From NCBI RefSeq assembly GCF_002287135.1, contig NZ_NESU01000001.1:124001-188000 (forward strand): 64,000 bases of DNA, written 5' to 3'. This DNA comes from Helicobacter sp. TUL (GTDB taxonomy: Bacteria > Campylobacterota > Campylobacteria > Campylobacterales > Helicobacteraceae). A program made the position numbers and the translations under genes. Every line of letters starts with the position of its first letter. Position 1 is the first letter of the stretch. Below the pieces are notes generated by a model. The model saw nothing but the letters and a program-made list of their open reading frames with translations, did no database searches and was not told the DNA's origin. This document shows positions 37,497 to 47,121 of this stretch, one piece after another.

Positions 37497-38218
37497 CCAT
37501 TTATCAATTTAGTGATGGATATTGTTACAACACCGATAGTCTTATCCTTGCGCATTTCGCCAAAGACTTTCTCAAGCCTCATAATCGAGTCCTAGACATT
37601 GGTGCAGGAAGTGGTATCATCGGACTTTTGTGTGCGCGAGAAATGCCACTTAACTTAGAAATGGTTGAGCTAGATTCAAAAACTTGCGCACTCGCACAAA
37701 TCAACGCACGCAACACAGATTTTGCCAAAGAAGCCATTATCCACAACAAAAACATTTTTGATTTCCAAGCCCAAGGACTCTTTGATGTCATTATCTCAAA
37801 TCCGCCATTTTATAATGCCAATATCATAAAAAGCCCAAATGCACGAAAAAATATTGCGCGCGTGCAAGATTCTATGCCACTTGATAAACTCACCAAATAT
37901 ATCAAGCGTTTGCTAAAACCAAGAGGAAATTTACTTATGTGTTATGACGCGCGTGAATCTTATAATTTCTTATTTGCCCTAAGGAATGCAGGATTTTTTT
38001 TACAAAATATGCAGTTTGTCTATCCTTTAAGTCATAAATCTGCTACACTTTTACTTATTCAAGCAAAAATTGATTACAAAGGTGATGTGAATGTCTTGCC
38101 ACCACTTTTTACACATAATTCCCCAAATCAGCAAGACAACACCAAAGAATTACAAGCCATCTATCAATGGGCAAAAACCTTTAGTATCAAAGTGCATAGT
38201 CACGATGTTTGCATATAA
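37478..38218 (+). CDS. tRNA1(Val) adenine-N6 methyltransferase-like (TrmN6/YfiC family)
   Basis: The 246-residue SAM-dependent methyltransferase has motif I LDIGAGSGIIGLL, acidic motif VELDSKT, and the N6-adenine motif ISNPPFY at about residue 107. The order and spacing match the YfiC family that methylates A37 of tRNA-Val. Its 5' end overlaps ribD by 19 bases, so the pair is coupled. The closing 40 residues are not conserved in pattern. Confidence 0.82.
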   Translation: MVQKPLAIYQFSDGYCYNTDSLILAHFAKDFLKPHNRVLDIGAGSGIIGLLCAREMPLNLEMVELDSKTCALAQINARNTDFAKEAIIHNKNIFDFQAQGLFDVIISNPPFYNANIIKSPNARKNIARVQDSMPLDKLTKYIKRLLKPRGNLLMCYDARESYNFLFALRNAGFFLQNMQFVYPLSHKSATLLLIQAKIDYKGDVNVLPPLFTHNSPNQQDNTKELQAIYQWAKTFSIKVHSHDVCI

Positions 38219-38233
38219 AATCAAAGGAAAATT

Positions 38234-39925
38234 ATGGATTTAGTTACCACCATTACTCTTGCACTTGCACTAAGTGTAGTATTTGGCATTGTTTTTAGTA
38301 AGCTCAAAATCCCTGTCCTTCTTGGCTATATTGTTACAGGGGTAGTTGTTTCGCATTTTGTGCGCCTAAACTCGGAAGACACGGGGCATTTGCGAGAAAT
38401 TGCAGAATATGGAATTGTCTTTTTGATGTTTCTTATTGGTGTTGAGTTTAGCTTTAATAAAATGCGTCAAATGAAGCAAGAAGTTGTGTTTTTTGGGAGT
38501 ATGCAGCTTGTGCTTAGTATGGCGTTGTTTTTTGTAGGCAATTATTATTTCTTTGGTTTTGGACTTCATACCTCGCTTATCATAGCAAGTGCGCTTAGTC
38601 TCTCATCGACTGCAATTGTTCTTAAATATCTCAAAGATTCACGACAAATAGAAACAGGATATGGAAAAAGTTCTGTGGGAATCTTGATTATGCAAGATAT
38701 TGCCGTCATTCCTATCTTGCTAATGATTGCGATGATGAGCAACAAAGATCTTGTGCTTTCTGAAATGTTGCTAAATACCTTTATTTCTATTGCGATTTTG
38801 CTCTTTGTGCTATTTTTTCCCGGTAAATATCTTGCAAAAAAAATCTTACGCTTCACAGCTGGTATGAATACCGATGAAATCTTTGTCGCCGCGGTGCTAC
38901 TCATCGTGCTAGGCTCTTCACTTATTAGTAGCCATTCAGGATTTTCAGCCTCACTTGGAGCATTTTTGGCAGGTATGGTTATCTCAAACACTCCATATCG
39001 CTATCAGGTGGAATCTGTATTGGTAAATTTCCGCGATATTTTACTTGGTGTGTTTTTTATCACTATTGGTATGCAAGTAAAGCTAGATTTTTTAATGCAT
39101 TATTTTTTCCCAATCGCTATCCTCATTGTTTGCACAATGCTTGGTAAAACGCTTGTTGTGTATGCTTTTTTGCGCTTTTTTTGTGGCGATAGAATAGCCC
39201 TAAAAACTGCCCTTTCTCTCTCACAAATTGGGGAATTCTCCTTTGCTGTATTTCTTATTGCAAGCTCTCACCAAGTCCTTAATCTCAAGCCAGAAGGTGG
39301 ATTTATACAATACATTTTGCCACAAGGCTTCCTTGAGAGTATCACACCAGAAGAAATTTACCAATTCCTTACGCTTATGGTGATTTTTTCAATGGTTGCC
39401 ACACCATTTATTCTAGAAAAACTAGAAAATCTTACAAATTTCACTCTCACAAAACTTCATATCCTCACAGAACCTACCCAACAAGATTTGCCATCTACCA
39501 CGACAGATTTACGCAATCACTACATTGTATGCGGTTATGGAAATGTAGGTCAAGAAATAGTCAAAAAACTTCAAGAATATGGCAAGGAATATGTTGCTAT
39601 AGACAACAATCCTACAAATGTGCGTAGTGGATTGGATAAGGGCGATAATGTGATTTTTGCAAATCTCTTATATGGCAATATTTTCCACCAAATAGGACTC
39701 CAAGAATGTGCAGGAGTCATAATCGCAATAGATTCTGTATATGAAACGCGTAGTATTTATGACAAGATTCGAACTCTTGCTCCAGCTTGTAAGATTTTTA
39801 CTCGTATGAATGCACAGGGCAAAAAAGATGGTATTGATTGGCTAGATTTTAGTGCAGTGATTGATGAGCCATCAGAAATTGCAAATATGATCGTGCGCGT
39901 TGCTATCGCCCAAGAGGAGCAATAA
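38234..39925 (+). CDS. Monovalent cation:proton antiporter, KefB-like, with RCK domain
   Basis: The 563-residue inner-membrane protein has about 12 hydrophobic helices (residues 1-400) of the CPA2 fold, including LMFLIGVEF, SSTAIVLKYL and LSQIGEFSFAV. A C-terminal Rossmann domain begins at HYIVCGYGNVGQEIVKKL. It should exchange K+ or Na+ for H+ under nucleotide control. Similar genes in H. pylori are annotated kefB. A hairpin follows the stop and reaches into the 3' end of motB. Confidence 0.85.
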   Translation: MDLVTTITLALALSVVFGIVFSKLKIPVLLGYIVTGVVVSHFVRLNSEDTGHLREIAEYGIVFLMFLIGVEFSFNKMRQMKQEVVFFGSMQLVLSMALFFVGNYYFFGFGLHTSLIIASALSLSSTAIVLKYLKDSRQIETGYGKSSVGILIMQDIAVIPILLMIAMMSNKDLVLSEMLLNTFISIAILLFVLFFPGKYLAKKILRFTAGMNTDEIFVAAVLLIVLGSSLISSHSGFSASLGAFLAGMVISNTPYRYQVESVLVNFRDILLGVFFITIGMQVKLDFLMHYFFPIAILIVCTMLGKTLVVYAFLRFFCGDRIALKTALSLSQIGEFSFAVFLIASSHQVLNLKPEGGFIQYILPQGFLESITPEEIYQFLTLMVIFSMVATPFILEKLENLTNFTLTKLHILTEPTQQDLPSTTTDLRNHYIVCGYGNVGQEIVKKLQEYGKEYVAIDNNPTNVRSGLDKGDNVIFANLLYGNIFHQIGLQECAGVIIAIDSVYETRSIYDKIRTLAPACKIFTRMNAQGKKDGIDWLDFSAVIDEPSEIANMIVRVAIAQEEQ

Positions 39926-39985
39926 TCCAAACAGATTCAATGTATGTGATTATTCATAGAGGATTTAAGTGTTATGCCTATAGCA

Positions 39986-40012
39986 AACCAACAAGATTTA
40001 ATCTTATTGGTT
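39986..40012 (+). terminator. Rho-independent terminator after the KefB-like gene
   Basis: AACCAACAAGAT and ATCTTATTGGTT form a 12-bp stem with one mismatch and a three-base loop, followed by TTGTTTTTC. It overlaps the stop codon of the convergent motB. Confidence 0.75.
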
Positions 40013-40756
40013 TTGTTTTTCTAGCAGTGATTGAATCTTTGAAGCGTTATTCTTGCTTACAAAGAAAAATATCTCCACGCGATTATTTCTAGCGCGATTT
40101 TGTGGCGTGTCATTTGGCACGATAGGATCATAAGGTCCATATCCAGAGATCGAGATTCTATGTGGTTGTATGCCTTTTTGGACAAGTTCATTCATAACAT
40201 TAATAGCTCTAGCACTTGATAGCGCATATTGATCTTTGTAGGGTGATCCCACAGGCAGTGGGCTATCATCAGTATAACCACGCACATCTAAATGCACATA
40301 TTCCGGATATGCCTTGATGATTGTTACAAGTCTCTCAAGGTAAGTAAAATTATCACTATTAGTAATCTCTGCTACACCTGCTTCAAAGAGAATTTGCGAA
40401 GGCAAACGCAAAAATGTCCCAGAATCTATCTGCTCTAACACACCGCCGATATCAGCTTGTATATCCGATGGTATGCTTGGTTCAGAGATAGGACCAGAAG
40501 AGGGCGAGCTTTCATCGGCATCATTTCCTTGATAATTTCCAGAATCTTGATCTACAGGTGAAGGTAGAGGCATAGTGATAGGATAATCAAAAATGATGAT
40601 AAAGGCTTCCTTAAGTGCTTTTGCCTTTTCGGGACTTGTAGAAGAAATCGCCCACAATGCAATAAAAAGCGCAAGCAAAAGGGAGAGAAAATCCGCATAT
40701 GGCACCGCCCACTTTTCACCAGCCGCACACTCAGGACACTTTTTCTTTTTTGCCAT
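40004..40756 (-). CDS. motB: Flagellar stator protein MotB
   Basis: MotB (250 residues) anchors the proton-driven stator to peptidoglycan. It has the short cytoplasmic head CPECAAGEKW, the single membrane helix with the proton-carrying aspartate in VPYADFLSLLLALFIALWA, and a C-terminal OmpA-like domain (VRGYTDDSPLP, LSSARAINVM, ISGYGPYDP, RARNNRVEIFF). The start follows the motA stop after eight bases with AGGAAG between. Confidence 0.96.
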   Translation of the reverse strand: MAKKKKCPECAAGEKWAVPYADFLSLLLALFIALWAISSTSPEKAKALKEAFIIIFDYPITMPLPSPVDQDSGNYQGNDADESSPSSGPISEPSIPSDIQADIGGVLEQIDSGTFLRLPSQILFEAGVAEITNSDNFTYLERLVTIIKAYPEYVHLDVRGYTDDSPLPVGSPYKDQYALSSARAINVMNELVQKGIQPHRISISGYGPYDPIVPNDTPQNRARNNRVEIFFFVSKNNASKIQSLLEKQNQ

Positions 40757-40764
40757 GTTACTTC

Positions 40765-41535
40765 CTATTCAAATTGTGAAATTTTTGGCTCACCGGGCTT
40801 AATGAATCCTAAGAGTTTTTCCTCTAAATTTCTAGGGTTATCACCATTGGCGATACTCACTACACCCTCTACGATCAAAGTTTTCTCTTGCACGATATCT
40901 TTGCTTTTTGCCATAATCTTATGTCCCCAAGGACCAAAGAGCGCATAAGCCCCAAAAATCCCTGTAACCGTCGCGGTAAAAGCTCCAGAAATCCCTGCCG
41001 CCATTGCCTTAGGATCATCAAGGAGTTGGAGCGCGAGCATAAGCCCCATAACCGCACCCACAAGCCCAAATGTAGGACAAGTTTCACCCATCGTAATCCA
41101 ATAATGCGCACAACCATGATAATATTCTTCTAGCACCTCGATTTGAATCTCCATATCCTCACGCACAGCATGTGCATCGCGTCCATCGATAATCATACCA
41201 AGTGCCTTGCGCAAAAAATCATCTTCTATCTGCGCTGCCTTACCCTCCAAAGAAAGCACCCCGTCTTTACGAGCCATTGTAGAAAGCTCAACAAGCTGCC
41301 GAATCGTTTCGTTGAGATTTACCCCTGAATTCAAAAATGCTAATTTTAATTCCTTATAAGCACCCTTGATATACGAGCCGTGTGTGGCTGTCATTGCCGA
41401 AAATGCCGCTGTTGGGATCACAATCATTACCGAACTTAAGTGAATCACATGCAGTGGATTCCCACCTTCCAAAATATCCCCAATAGAGATACTTGTAACC
41501 GCCAAAACCATACCCATAATCGTCGTTAAATCCAT
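40765..41535 (-). CDS. motA: Flagellar stator protein MotA
   Basis: MotA (256 residues) forms the four-helix stator channel partner of MotB. The helices near the N-terminus, the cytoplasmic loop and the conserved ETCPTFGLVGAVMGL and FTATVTGIFGAYALFGP segments with the channel prolines are present. It is the first gene of motAB. AAGGG precedes the ATG. Confidence 0.96.
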   Translation of the reverse strand: MDLTTIMGMVLAVTSISIGDILEGGNPLHVIHLSSVMIVIPTAAFSAMTATHGSYIKGAYKELKLAFLNSGVNLNETIRQLVELSTMARKDGVLSLEGKAAQIEDDFLRKALGMIIDGRDAHAVREDMEIQIEVLEEYYHGCAHYWITMGETCPTFGLVGAVMGLMLALQLLDDPKAMAAGISGAFTATVTGIFGAYALFGPWGHKIMAKSKDIVQEKTLIVEGVVSIANGDNPRNLEEKLLGFIKPGEPKISQFE

Positions 41536-41593
41536 GTCAAGCCCTTAGGAAGTTTATGCTTTTTAAGCAAAAAGCATTCTCAAATTACAAGAC

Positions 41594-42358
41594 TTAAGCG
41601 TTTTTGGAACAAACTGGGCAAGAAGGGTTTTTAGATCTTATGAGTTTTTTGAAATACAATGTTTGCGTATCAAACACCCCAAGGCAATCAACAAGCAAGG
41701 TAGTATGCAAGGTTGGCGTATCTTTGTGCAAGAAATATTTCAAAGCCTCACCTGCTTGCATAGAGCCTAAAATTCCGGTGCTAAATCCACAAACACCACC
41801 TTGAAAGCTTCTGCGTAATTCTTGAGGGGGCAGTGCCTCAAAGATACACGAAAAACACGCACTACTAGGAATGTGTGTCATAATCTGCCCTTGATATTGA
41901 TAATATCCTGCGATACTAAATGGCTTATTTGCCACCACACACGCTTGATTAACCAAAAATGTCGTATGAAGATTATTTGTCGCATCGATAATAAAATCAT
42001 AATTTTGGATAATTTTTAGGGCATTACGCACATCAAGTGCCTCAAAATAACCCTCGATAGTAATCTCTGGATTCATTTTTTGGAGCTTTGCTTGTGCGGA
42101 TCGCACTTTTGGGCGATTAAGAAAGGAGGTTTCATACAACACTTGATGTTGCAAATCACCAATATCAATCGTATCAAAATCGATTAAGCCTATTCTCCCC
42201 ACTCCTGCTGCACTTAAATATGTGCTAGCAATTGAACCAATAGCGCCAACGCCCACAATAAGCACACTAGCGTCTAAAAGCTTTAATTGTCCTTCCTCAC
42301 CAACATTTGGGAGGTTAATAGCGCGTAAATATCGTTGTTTATGAGATTGACTAAGCAT
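41594..42358 (-). CDS. E1-like ThiF/MoeB-family adenylyltransferase
   Basis: The 254-residue protein activates a ubiquitin-like sulfur carrier (ThiS or MoaD type) by adenylation. The P-loop-like VGVGAIGSIASTYLSAAGVG, the VDR loop region LIDFDTIDIGDLQHQ, YETSFLNRPK, and a C-terminal zinc pair (SCPVCS with an earlier CFSCIF) are present. The GTG at 42364 is in frame, but the ATG at 42358 has AGGG at proper distance. The stop of the MBL gene lies three bases before it. Confidence 0.85.
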   Translation of the reverse strand: MLSQSHKQRYLRAINLPNVGEEGQLKLLDASVLIVGVGAIGSIASTYLSAAGVGRIGLIDFDTIDIGDLQHQVLYETSFLNRPKVRSAQAKLQKMNPEITIEGYFEALDVRNALKIIQNYDFIIDATNNLHTTFLVNQACVVANKPFSIAGYYQYQGQIMTHIPSSACFSCIFEALPPQELRRSFQGGVCGFSTGILGSMQAGEALKYFLHKDTPTLHTTLLVDCLGVFDTQTLYFKKLIRSKNPSCPVCSKNA

Positions 42359-42360
42359 AA

Positions 42361-42972
42361 TCACACCCTAGAAATCCAAAATTTTACATTTGCTTGCTCA
42401 TCACAAGCCATAGTCCCCTCTCCATGACCAGGATATACAGGCATTGTAGCCAATTCTTGCATAGATTCAAAACGCAAGAGAGATTCACGCATATCATCAG
42501 GATTAGAATACGCAAAATCACTCCTACCAATACTGCGATAAAAAATAAAATCTCCGCTAAAAATATGCCCTTGTATTTCTATCATACAGCACCCTGGCGT
42601 ATGTCCGGGAAAATGATGAAAGTGTATTTCTATGCCCTCAAGACTAAGCGTTTGCTTGGATTTATACGCTTCAATGAGAAATGTTGGGTTGCTTGGAGTA
42701 AGTCCCAAATCAAACACATCACTTTGCAACAAAAACGCATCAAGGGTATGGCAAATGAGTGGGATACCCTCAAAATGTCGCTGAAGAGAGGCATTATCCC
42801 ATATATGATCAAAATGTCCGTGTGTATTCAAAATAGCCAATGGCTTAGGACAATGTGCAATCACCCACTCACTAGCATTTTCACCGGGATCTATAATAAG
42901 CTGTCCCTGTGGAATATCCACGATATAACAATGCGTTTGGTATGCTCCAAAAGATTGTTGCAAAATCTGCAA
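42361..42972 (-). CDS. Metallo-beta-lactamase-fold hydrolase (glyoxalase II-like)
   Basis: The 203-residue enzyme has the zinc motif NTHGHFDHIWD (THxHxDH), HHFPGHTPGCCM, FSGDFIFYRSIGRSDF and the final PGHGEG. This is the short glyoxalase II-like class that cleaves thioesters such as S-lactoylglutathione analogues. The start is a TTG with AGGAG five bases upstream. It is the first gene of a pair with the ThiF-like gene. Confidence 0.85.
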   Translation of the reverse strand: MQILQQSFGAYQTHCYIVDIPQGQLIIDPGENASEWVIAHCPKPLAILNTHGHFDHIWDNASLQRHFEGIPLICHTLDAFLLQSDVFDLGLTPSNPTFLIEAYKSKQTLSLEGIEIHFHHFPGHTPGCCMIEIQGHIFSGDFIFYRSIGRSDFAYSNPDDMRESLLRFESMQELATMPVYPGHGEGTMACDEQANVKFWISRV

Positions 42973-43051
42973 GCTAGCTCCTTATGTAATCTAAAACCTA
43001 TCTGCATAAAATCCGTATGTCTTAAAACAAAATTTTGCTAGAATCTAAAAA

Positions 43052-44236
43052 ATGAAAATTTTATACTATTTTAGGTGCAAAGTGCTACAAAAATTCTTAT
43101 TTTTCTCTCTAAGTATTACGTTATTACAAGGTTTAGACAAGATTCTTATAGATTCTGCAATCTCCACGCCAAAAGCCTTTGCACACGAACAAGTCCTATA
43201 TACAATCTCTATCAAAATCCACCAAGATATTTTTGATAAGATTCACTCTTTGGACATTGCGCGTTTGTATCTCCCAAATATAAAATCCATAGAAATGGAA
43301 CGCATAGAAGGTGTGCATGAGGGCGAGTATATCCTCTATCAAATGCGTTATTGTCTCTACCCAACGCAATCTGGTATCTTTACCATAGAGCCTTTAGCGG
43401 TGCAAGTAGGGTTTTTGGATAGCACCGATGATGAAAGCACGCACGATGTGTTTTTATCACCAAAATCACCACAAACAACCACGCAAACTTTTTTGAGTGC
43501 CACACATCAGCTAGAAGTTATGCCTCTAACTCTAGATTCACAAGATAATCTCTATACAAAAACACCACTTTATGGAGTAAGTCGCCTCATCACCCACGCA
43601 CTCACGCATAATGTAGGTGCTGGAGAGCCGCTTGAGTTTGACATCGCCCTAGAAAGCTATGGTGATATTTTTGATTTAGATTTTGTGCTTGATATTCCTA
43701 ATGTCAGTATCTATGCCTCTCCTGCTACCATTAGCTCCAAGCAAGATTCAGATAAATACCTCCATACACTTAGCAAACATTTCACCCTCATCGCACAAGA
43801 AACCTATGAGATTCCATCATTTGGGTATAGCTATGTGCAAAATACAAAAGTCTATCCTATCGCTAGCACACCATATGCAATTCATATCCAAGATAGCCCA
43901 ATCCCCACATACACCAAAAAAGATTCTCTATCGTGGTGGTGGCTTTGGATTGTGCTTTGTGGAATCTCGTGCATAAGTATATGGCTATGGTGGAAACGCT
44001 ACCGCACAACACACAAGCTCTATGTCCTAATAGCCAATGCGCATTCTTACAAAGCACTACTACAAGAAATCCTCACGCATTTGCCACACACATACGCACC
44101 TTTTGCCACAATGCTAGAAGCCTATCTTTATAGCCAAACAACTTCTAGATTCTCTACAGATTTTTATGACAAAAAGCTATTATACGCTCTTGCTAAAGAA
44201 TTTTATGCCACACATAACCCTAAGGAAGCACTATGA
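43052..44236 (+). CDS. BatD-like membrane-anchored protein
   Basis: The 394-residue protein has a likely signal peptide (residues 1-28, FLFFSLSITLLQG), a long beta-rich periplasmic part, one C-terminal membrane helix (SWWWLWIVLCGISCISIWLWW), and a cytoplasmic tail of about 90 residues. This topology is that of BatD/oxygen-tolerance proteins. The start has no ribosome-binding site, and a GCTAGAAT -10 lies only 14 bases before it, so the mRNA may be nearly leaderless. It overlaps bioF as ATGA. Confidence 0.6.
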   Translation: MKILYYFRCKVLQKFLFFSLSITLLQGLDKILIDSAISTPKAFAHEQVLYTISIKIHQDIFDKIHSLDIARLYLPNIKSIEMERIEGVHEGEYILYQMRYCLYPTQSGIFTIEPLAVQVGFLDSTDDESTHDVFLSPKSPQTTTQTFLSATHQLEVMPLTLDSQDNLYTKTPLYGVSRLITHALTHNVGAGEPLEFDIALESYGDIFDLDFVLDIPNVSIYASPATISSKQDSDKYLHTLSKHFTLIAQETYEIPSFGYSYVQNTKVYPIASTPYAIHIQDSPIPTYTKKDSLSWWWLWIVLCGISCISIWLWWKRYRTTHKLYVLIANAHSYKALLQEILTHLPHTYAPFATMLEAYLYSQTTSRFSTDFYDKKLLYALAKEFYATHNPKEAL

Positions 44237-45426
44237 ATCCACACACACAACATTTAGATTCGCTCTCTCCATTTACAAAAGCCCTACAAAACCTTGCGAC
44301 CCAAAACAATACGCGCAGTTTGCAGTCATACGCACATCAAGGTATTTTTGTGCGCGATACTCACAACCAACTGCTTATCAATCTCGCCTCCAACGACTAT
44401 CTAGGTTTGCAAACGCTTTGGCAAGATACAATCGCGACATTTCTCCAAAATGCTAGTAAAGATATTGCGTATCTTAGCGCTAGTTCTTCACGCCTTTTAA
44501 GCGGAGATTTTCCCATTTTTTCGCAGTTAGAATCCTATATCGCAAATCTTTATGGCAAAGATTGCTTACTTTTTAATAGTGGGTATCACGCCAATGTCGG
44601 CATGATTCAGTCTTTAGCCAAACTCGGTAAGGTGCTTTTTGTGCTTGATGAGTATGTGCATGCTAGTGTGTTTGATGGCATTTCTCTTGCTCGTGCGCAT
44701 TTCAAGCGATTTGCTCACAATGACATACAAGCCCTCCAAAAGCTTGTAGCACGCTATCACAATGACTATGATATGCTTATTATTGTAGCCGAGGGCTTGT
44801 ATTCTATGGACGGGGATTTTGCGCCATTACACGAACTTGTGCGCATAAAAAAATGCTATAAAAATGTCTATATATATCTTGATGAAGCCCATAGCATAGG
44901 CGTATGTGGCGATGATGGATTAGGCAAGGCAAAAGAACTACATCTAAGTCAAGAGATAGATTTTTTGATTCTCACATTTGGCAAGGCGATAAGCTCTGTT
45001 GGAGCGTGTGTTGTGTGTCATACTCAAATCAAACAATATTGCATAAACACCGCACGAAGCCTCATCTACTCAACCGCCCTACCGCCAATAAATGTCGCCT
45101 TTAGTTTGCAAGTCTTTACTGCTTTGGAGCAATTAGCACCATACAGGACGCACTTACGCGCCCTTAGCACAGAATTAATATCCAATCTCAACACACAACG
45201 CTATAAAGTATTAGGACAAGCACATATCCTTGGTATCGTTGTGGGTAGCAATGAACGCGCATTAGCATTAGCCGCACATCTACGCAAATATGGAATCTTT
45301 GCTCCAGCAATCCGCTATCCTAGTGTCCCAAAAGATACTGCAAGAGTGCGAATCTGCCTTAATGCCGCACTGCAATTCTCACATATCCACCAACTTTTAG
45401 AATCTCTCCATAAGGCAGAAATATGA
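44233..45426 (+). CDS. bioF: 8-amino-7-oxononanoate synthase
   Basis: BioF joins pimeloyl-ACP and alanine in biotin synthesis, a PLP enzyme of 397 residues. It shows NDYLGL, SSSRLLSGDFPIFSQLE, GYHANVG, the PLP-contact DEAHSIGVCGDDGLG and the lysine in LTFGKAISSVGA. It overlaps the BatD-like gene and bioG by four bases each (ATGA). Confidence 0.93.
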   Translation: MNPHTQHLDSLSPFTKALQNLATQNNTRSLQSYAHQGIFVRDTHNQLLINLASNDYLGLQTLWQDTIATFLQNASKDIAYLSASSSRLLSGDFPIFSQLESYIANLYGKDCLLFNSGYHANVGMIQSLAKLGKVLFVLDEYVHASVFDGISLARAHFKRFAHNDIQALQKLVARYHNDYDMLIIVAEGLYSMDGDFAPLHELVRIKKCYKNVYIYLDEAHSIGVCGDDGLGKAKELHLSQEIDFLILTFGKAISSVGACVVCHTQIKQYCINTARSLIYSTALPPINVAFSLQVFTALEQLAPYRTHLRALSTELISNLNTQRYKVLGQAHILGIVVGSNERALALAAHLRKYGIFAPAIRYPSVPKDTARVRICLNAALQFSHIHQLLESLHKAEI

Positions 45427-46046
45427 AAATACATTTTTTTAATGATGCTCCACATACACCTTTTATACTTTTTTGTAGTGGCTTTGGTATCTTGCCACAA
45501 GCCTTTAACCCCAAAAAACCTCTTGCAATGGTATATGATTATCGCGATTTTAGCAACGCTGATGAGATTTGCGCACTTGCCCAAAACGTACATACACTCA
45601 TCGCGTGGTCTATGGGCGTGGCTTTTGCATCGCGGATTTTATACATGCCCACATATGCTCCCACAAAAGCTATAGCTATCAATGGCACACCACTTGGCAT
45701 AGATACACAATATGGCATACACCCCAAACTTTTTAAGCGGACAATCCAACATTTTGATAGAAAATCATTTATACAAGGGTGCTTTGGTGAATCTAACAAT
45801 GATAGTTATCTATCGCCCACGCATATACTCCAAGAAGAATTACAATCCTTAGAATCTTTTTGCGCACACACACCACTAGCCCACCAATCCAAATGGCACG
45901 AAGCATACATTAGCCAAAAAGATATGATTTTTAGCCCCACCGCACAGAATCTCGCGTGGGAAACTTATGCCAAAACGCACCCAAGCTTTAGTATACACAC
46001 ACTCACAAGCCCACATTTTGTCTTTGAAACTCTGGAAATCTTATAA
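45423..46046 (+). CDS. bioG: Pimeloyl-ACP methyl ester esterase BioG
   Basis: The 207-residue protein has the BioG (DUF452) pattern: ILFCSGFGILPQAF, YDYRDF, the nucleophile serine in IAWSMGVAFASRI, AINGTPLGID, and a late histidine in TSPHFVFE. BioG replaces BioH in Campylobacter-like bacteria and cleaves the methyl ester made by BioC. It lies between bioF and bioC with overlaps of four and one bases. H. pylori uses BioV instead, so the presence of bioG is a difference. Confidence 0.88.
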   Translation: MKIHFFNDAPHTPFILFCSGFGILPQAFNPKKPLAMVYDYRDFSNADEICALAQNVHTLIAWSMGVAFASRILYMPTYAPTKAIAINGTPLGIDTQYGIHPKLFKRTIQHFDRKSFIQGCFGESNNDSYLSPTHILQEELQSLESFCAHTPLAHQSKWHEAYISQKDMIFSPTAQNLAWETYAKTHPSFSIHTLTSPHFVFETLEIL

Positions 46047-46780
46047 TGTCTCTTGTCGCTAAACGCTTTTTACATCACGCTCACACTTACACACAACACG
46101 CTATCGTGCAACACAAAATGGCACTAACACTCACGCGCATTCTCCAAACTCACCGCCCAAAACTCCAAAATATTTTTGAATTTGGTTGTGGCGTAGGAAA
46201 CTACACAAGCCTTTTGGCATATCTCTATCCACACGCACATTTTGTGTGCAACGACATCAATGACTACACACAATATTGCAACAAAGAATTTTTGTGCTTT
46301 GATATGGAGCATATCGATGAGATTCTCTCTCCACGCACATTTGATCTCATCACAGCCAATGCCGCTATACAATGGCTCAACCAACAAAAATGTCTGCAAA
46401 CACTACCAAAGTTTTTACGCAAAAATGGAGTTTTGCTTTTTTCAAGCTTTGGTGTGCAAAATTTTTGGCAGATAAAGCAATTATGCGGAGTTGGATTGCA
46501 ATACCTAAGCCTAGAGACATACCAAGAGATTCTAAGCCAAAACTTTGAAATTCTGCACCTCTCTAGCTTTCAGCACACATTATGCTTTGAATCTCCATTA
46601 GAAGTCTTTAGACATCTGCACTATAGTGGTGTCAATAGCCTACAAAAAGGGTTTTTTCTAAGCAAAGAACTCTTATGTGCTTATGAAAAAACATTTTCAA
46701 ACGCGCTGACATATGATTGCATATTTGTATGTGCAAAACGCAAAGACACAATATTGCACAAACACCACCATATCACATAA
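46046..46780 (+). CDS. bioC: Malonyl-ACP O-methyltransferase BioC
   Basis: BioC (244 residues) methylates malonyl-ACP to start pimelate synthesis. It has motif I IFEFGCGVGNYTSLL, acidic NDIND, TANAAIQWL (a BioC hallmark), FLRKNGVLLFSSFG, and the LRHLHYSGVN motif near the C-terminus. It is the last gene of batD-like-bioF-bioG-bioC; bioA, bioD and bioB are not in view. Confidence 0.9.
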   Translation: MSLVAKRFLHHAHTYTQHAIVQHKMALTLTRILQTHRPKLQNIFEFGCGVGNYTSLLAYLYPHAHFVCNDINDYTQYCNKEFLCFDMEHIDEILSPRTFDLITANAAIQWLNQQKCLQTLPKFLRKNGVLLFSSFGVQNFWQIKQLCGVGLQYLSLETYQEILSQNFEILHLSSFQHTLCFESPLEVFRHLHYSGVNSLQKGFFLSKELLCAYEKTFSNALTYDCIFVCAKRKDTILHKHHHIT

Positions 46781-46824
46781 CACGCTATCGTTTGTATCGC
46801 CAAATATTTTTCTATTCATCTAGT

Positions 46825-46917
46825 TTATACACTGCATCTAAAAAGCATAGCATATGAAGCATCAGCTATATCCGCATAATCTCTAAATCTCTTTATCATT
46901 TCTTGATTTGTCAGCAC
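46825..46917 (-). pseudogene. Truncated 'TNxxMIKRFRDYAD' gene start
   Basis: A 30-codon frame starts at GTG 46917 inside the end of the fragment before it and reads LTNQEMIKRFRDYADIADAS, then YAMLFRCSV and stop. The same beginning (TNKQQIKKLRDNAELA) occurs at 47520. Both seem to be 5' remnants of larger related genes that were lost. I suspect lipase-like or other large effector genes, without proof. Confidence 0.5.
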
Positions 46918-47107
46918 GCCATTCTCCTTTAACCCATTTTCCTTTAATAAAACTACCATTTTCTTTATTAAAATAAAAAATATTTTCCTTTGAAGTAAAA
47001 TCTATATCTCTTTCAATACTCCAATAGAATCCTCTACCTTCATCACCTCTTAGCCATAAGCCATATTCTATATACCTAAAAACTCTATAATATGAGATTA
47101 TATGTTT
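46883..47107 (-). pseudogene. Open fragment without start codon
   Basis: About 74 codons (YGLWLRGDEGRGFYWSIERD, and GSFIKGKWVKGEWRADKSRN) are open between stops, but with no ATG, GTG or TTG near the beginning. Composition and charged pattern look protein-like. It may be the 3' part of the lipoprotein gene at 47122-47410 or of a similar gene. It overlaps the start of the next remnant, as an intact pair would. Confidence 0.45.
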
Positions 47108-47121
47108 TTAATTTAACGAAT

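Noticed and set aside
42394-43041. 215-codon plus-strand frame opposite the MBL hydrolase
   Set aside because: The minus-strand frame has clear zinc motifs; the plus frame has none and is a shadow.
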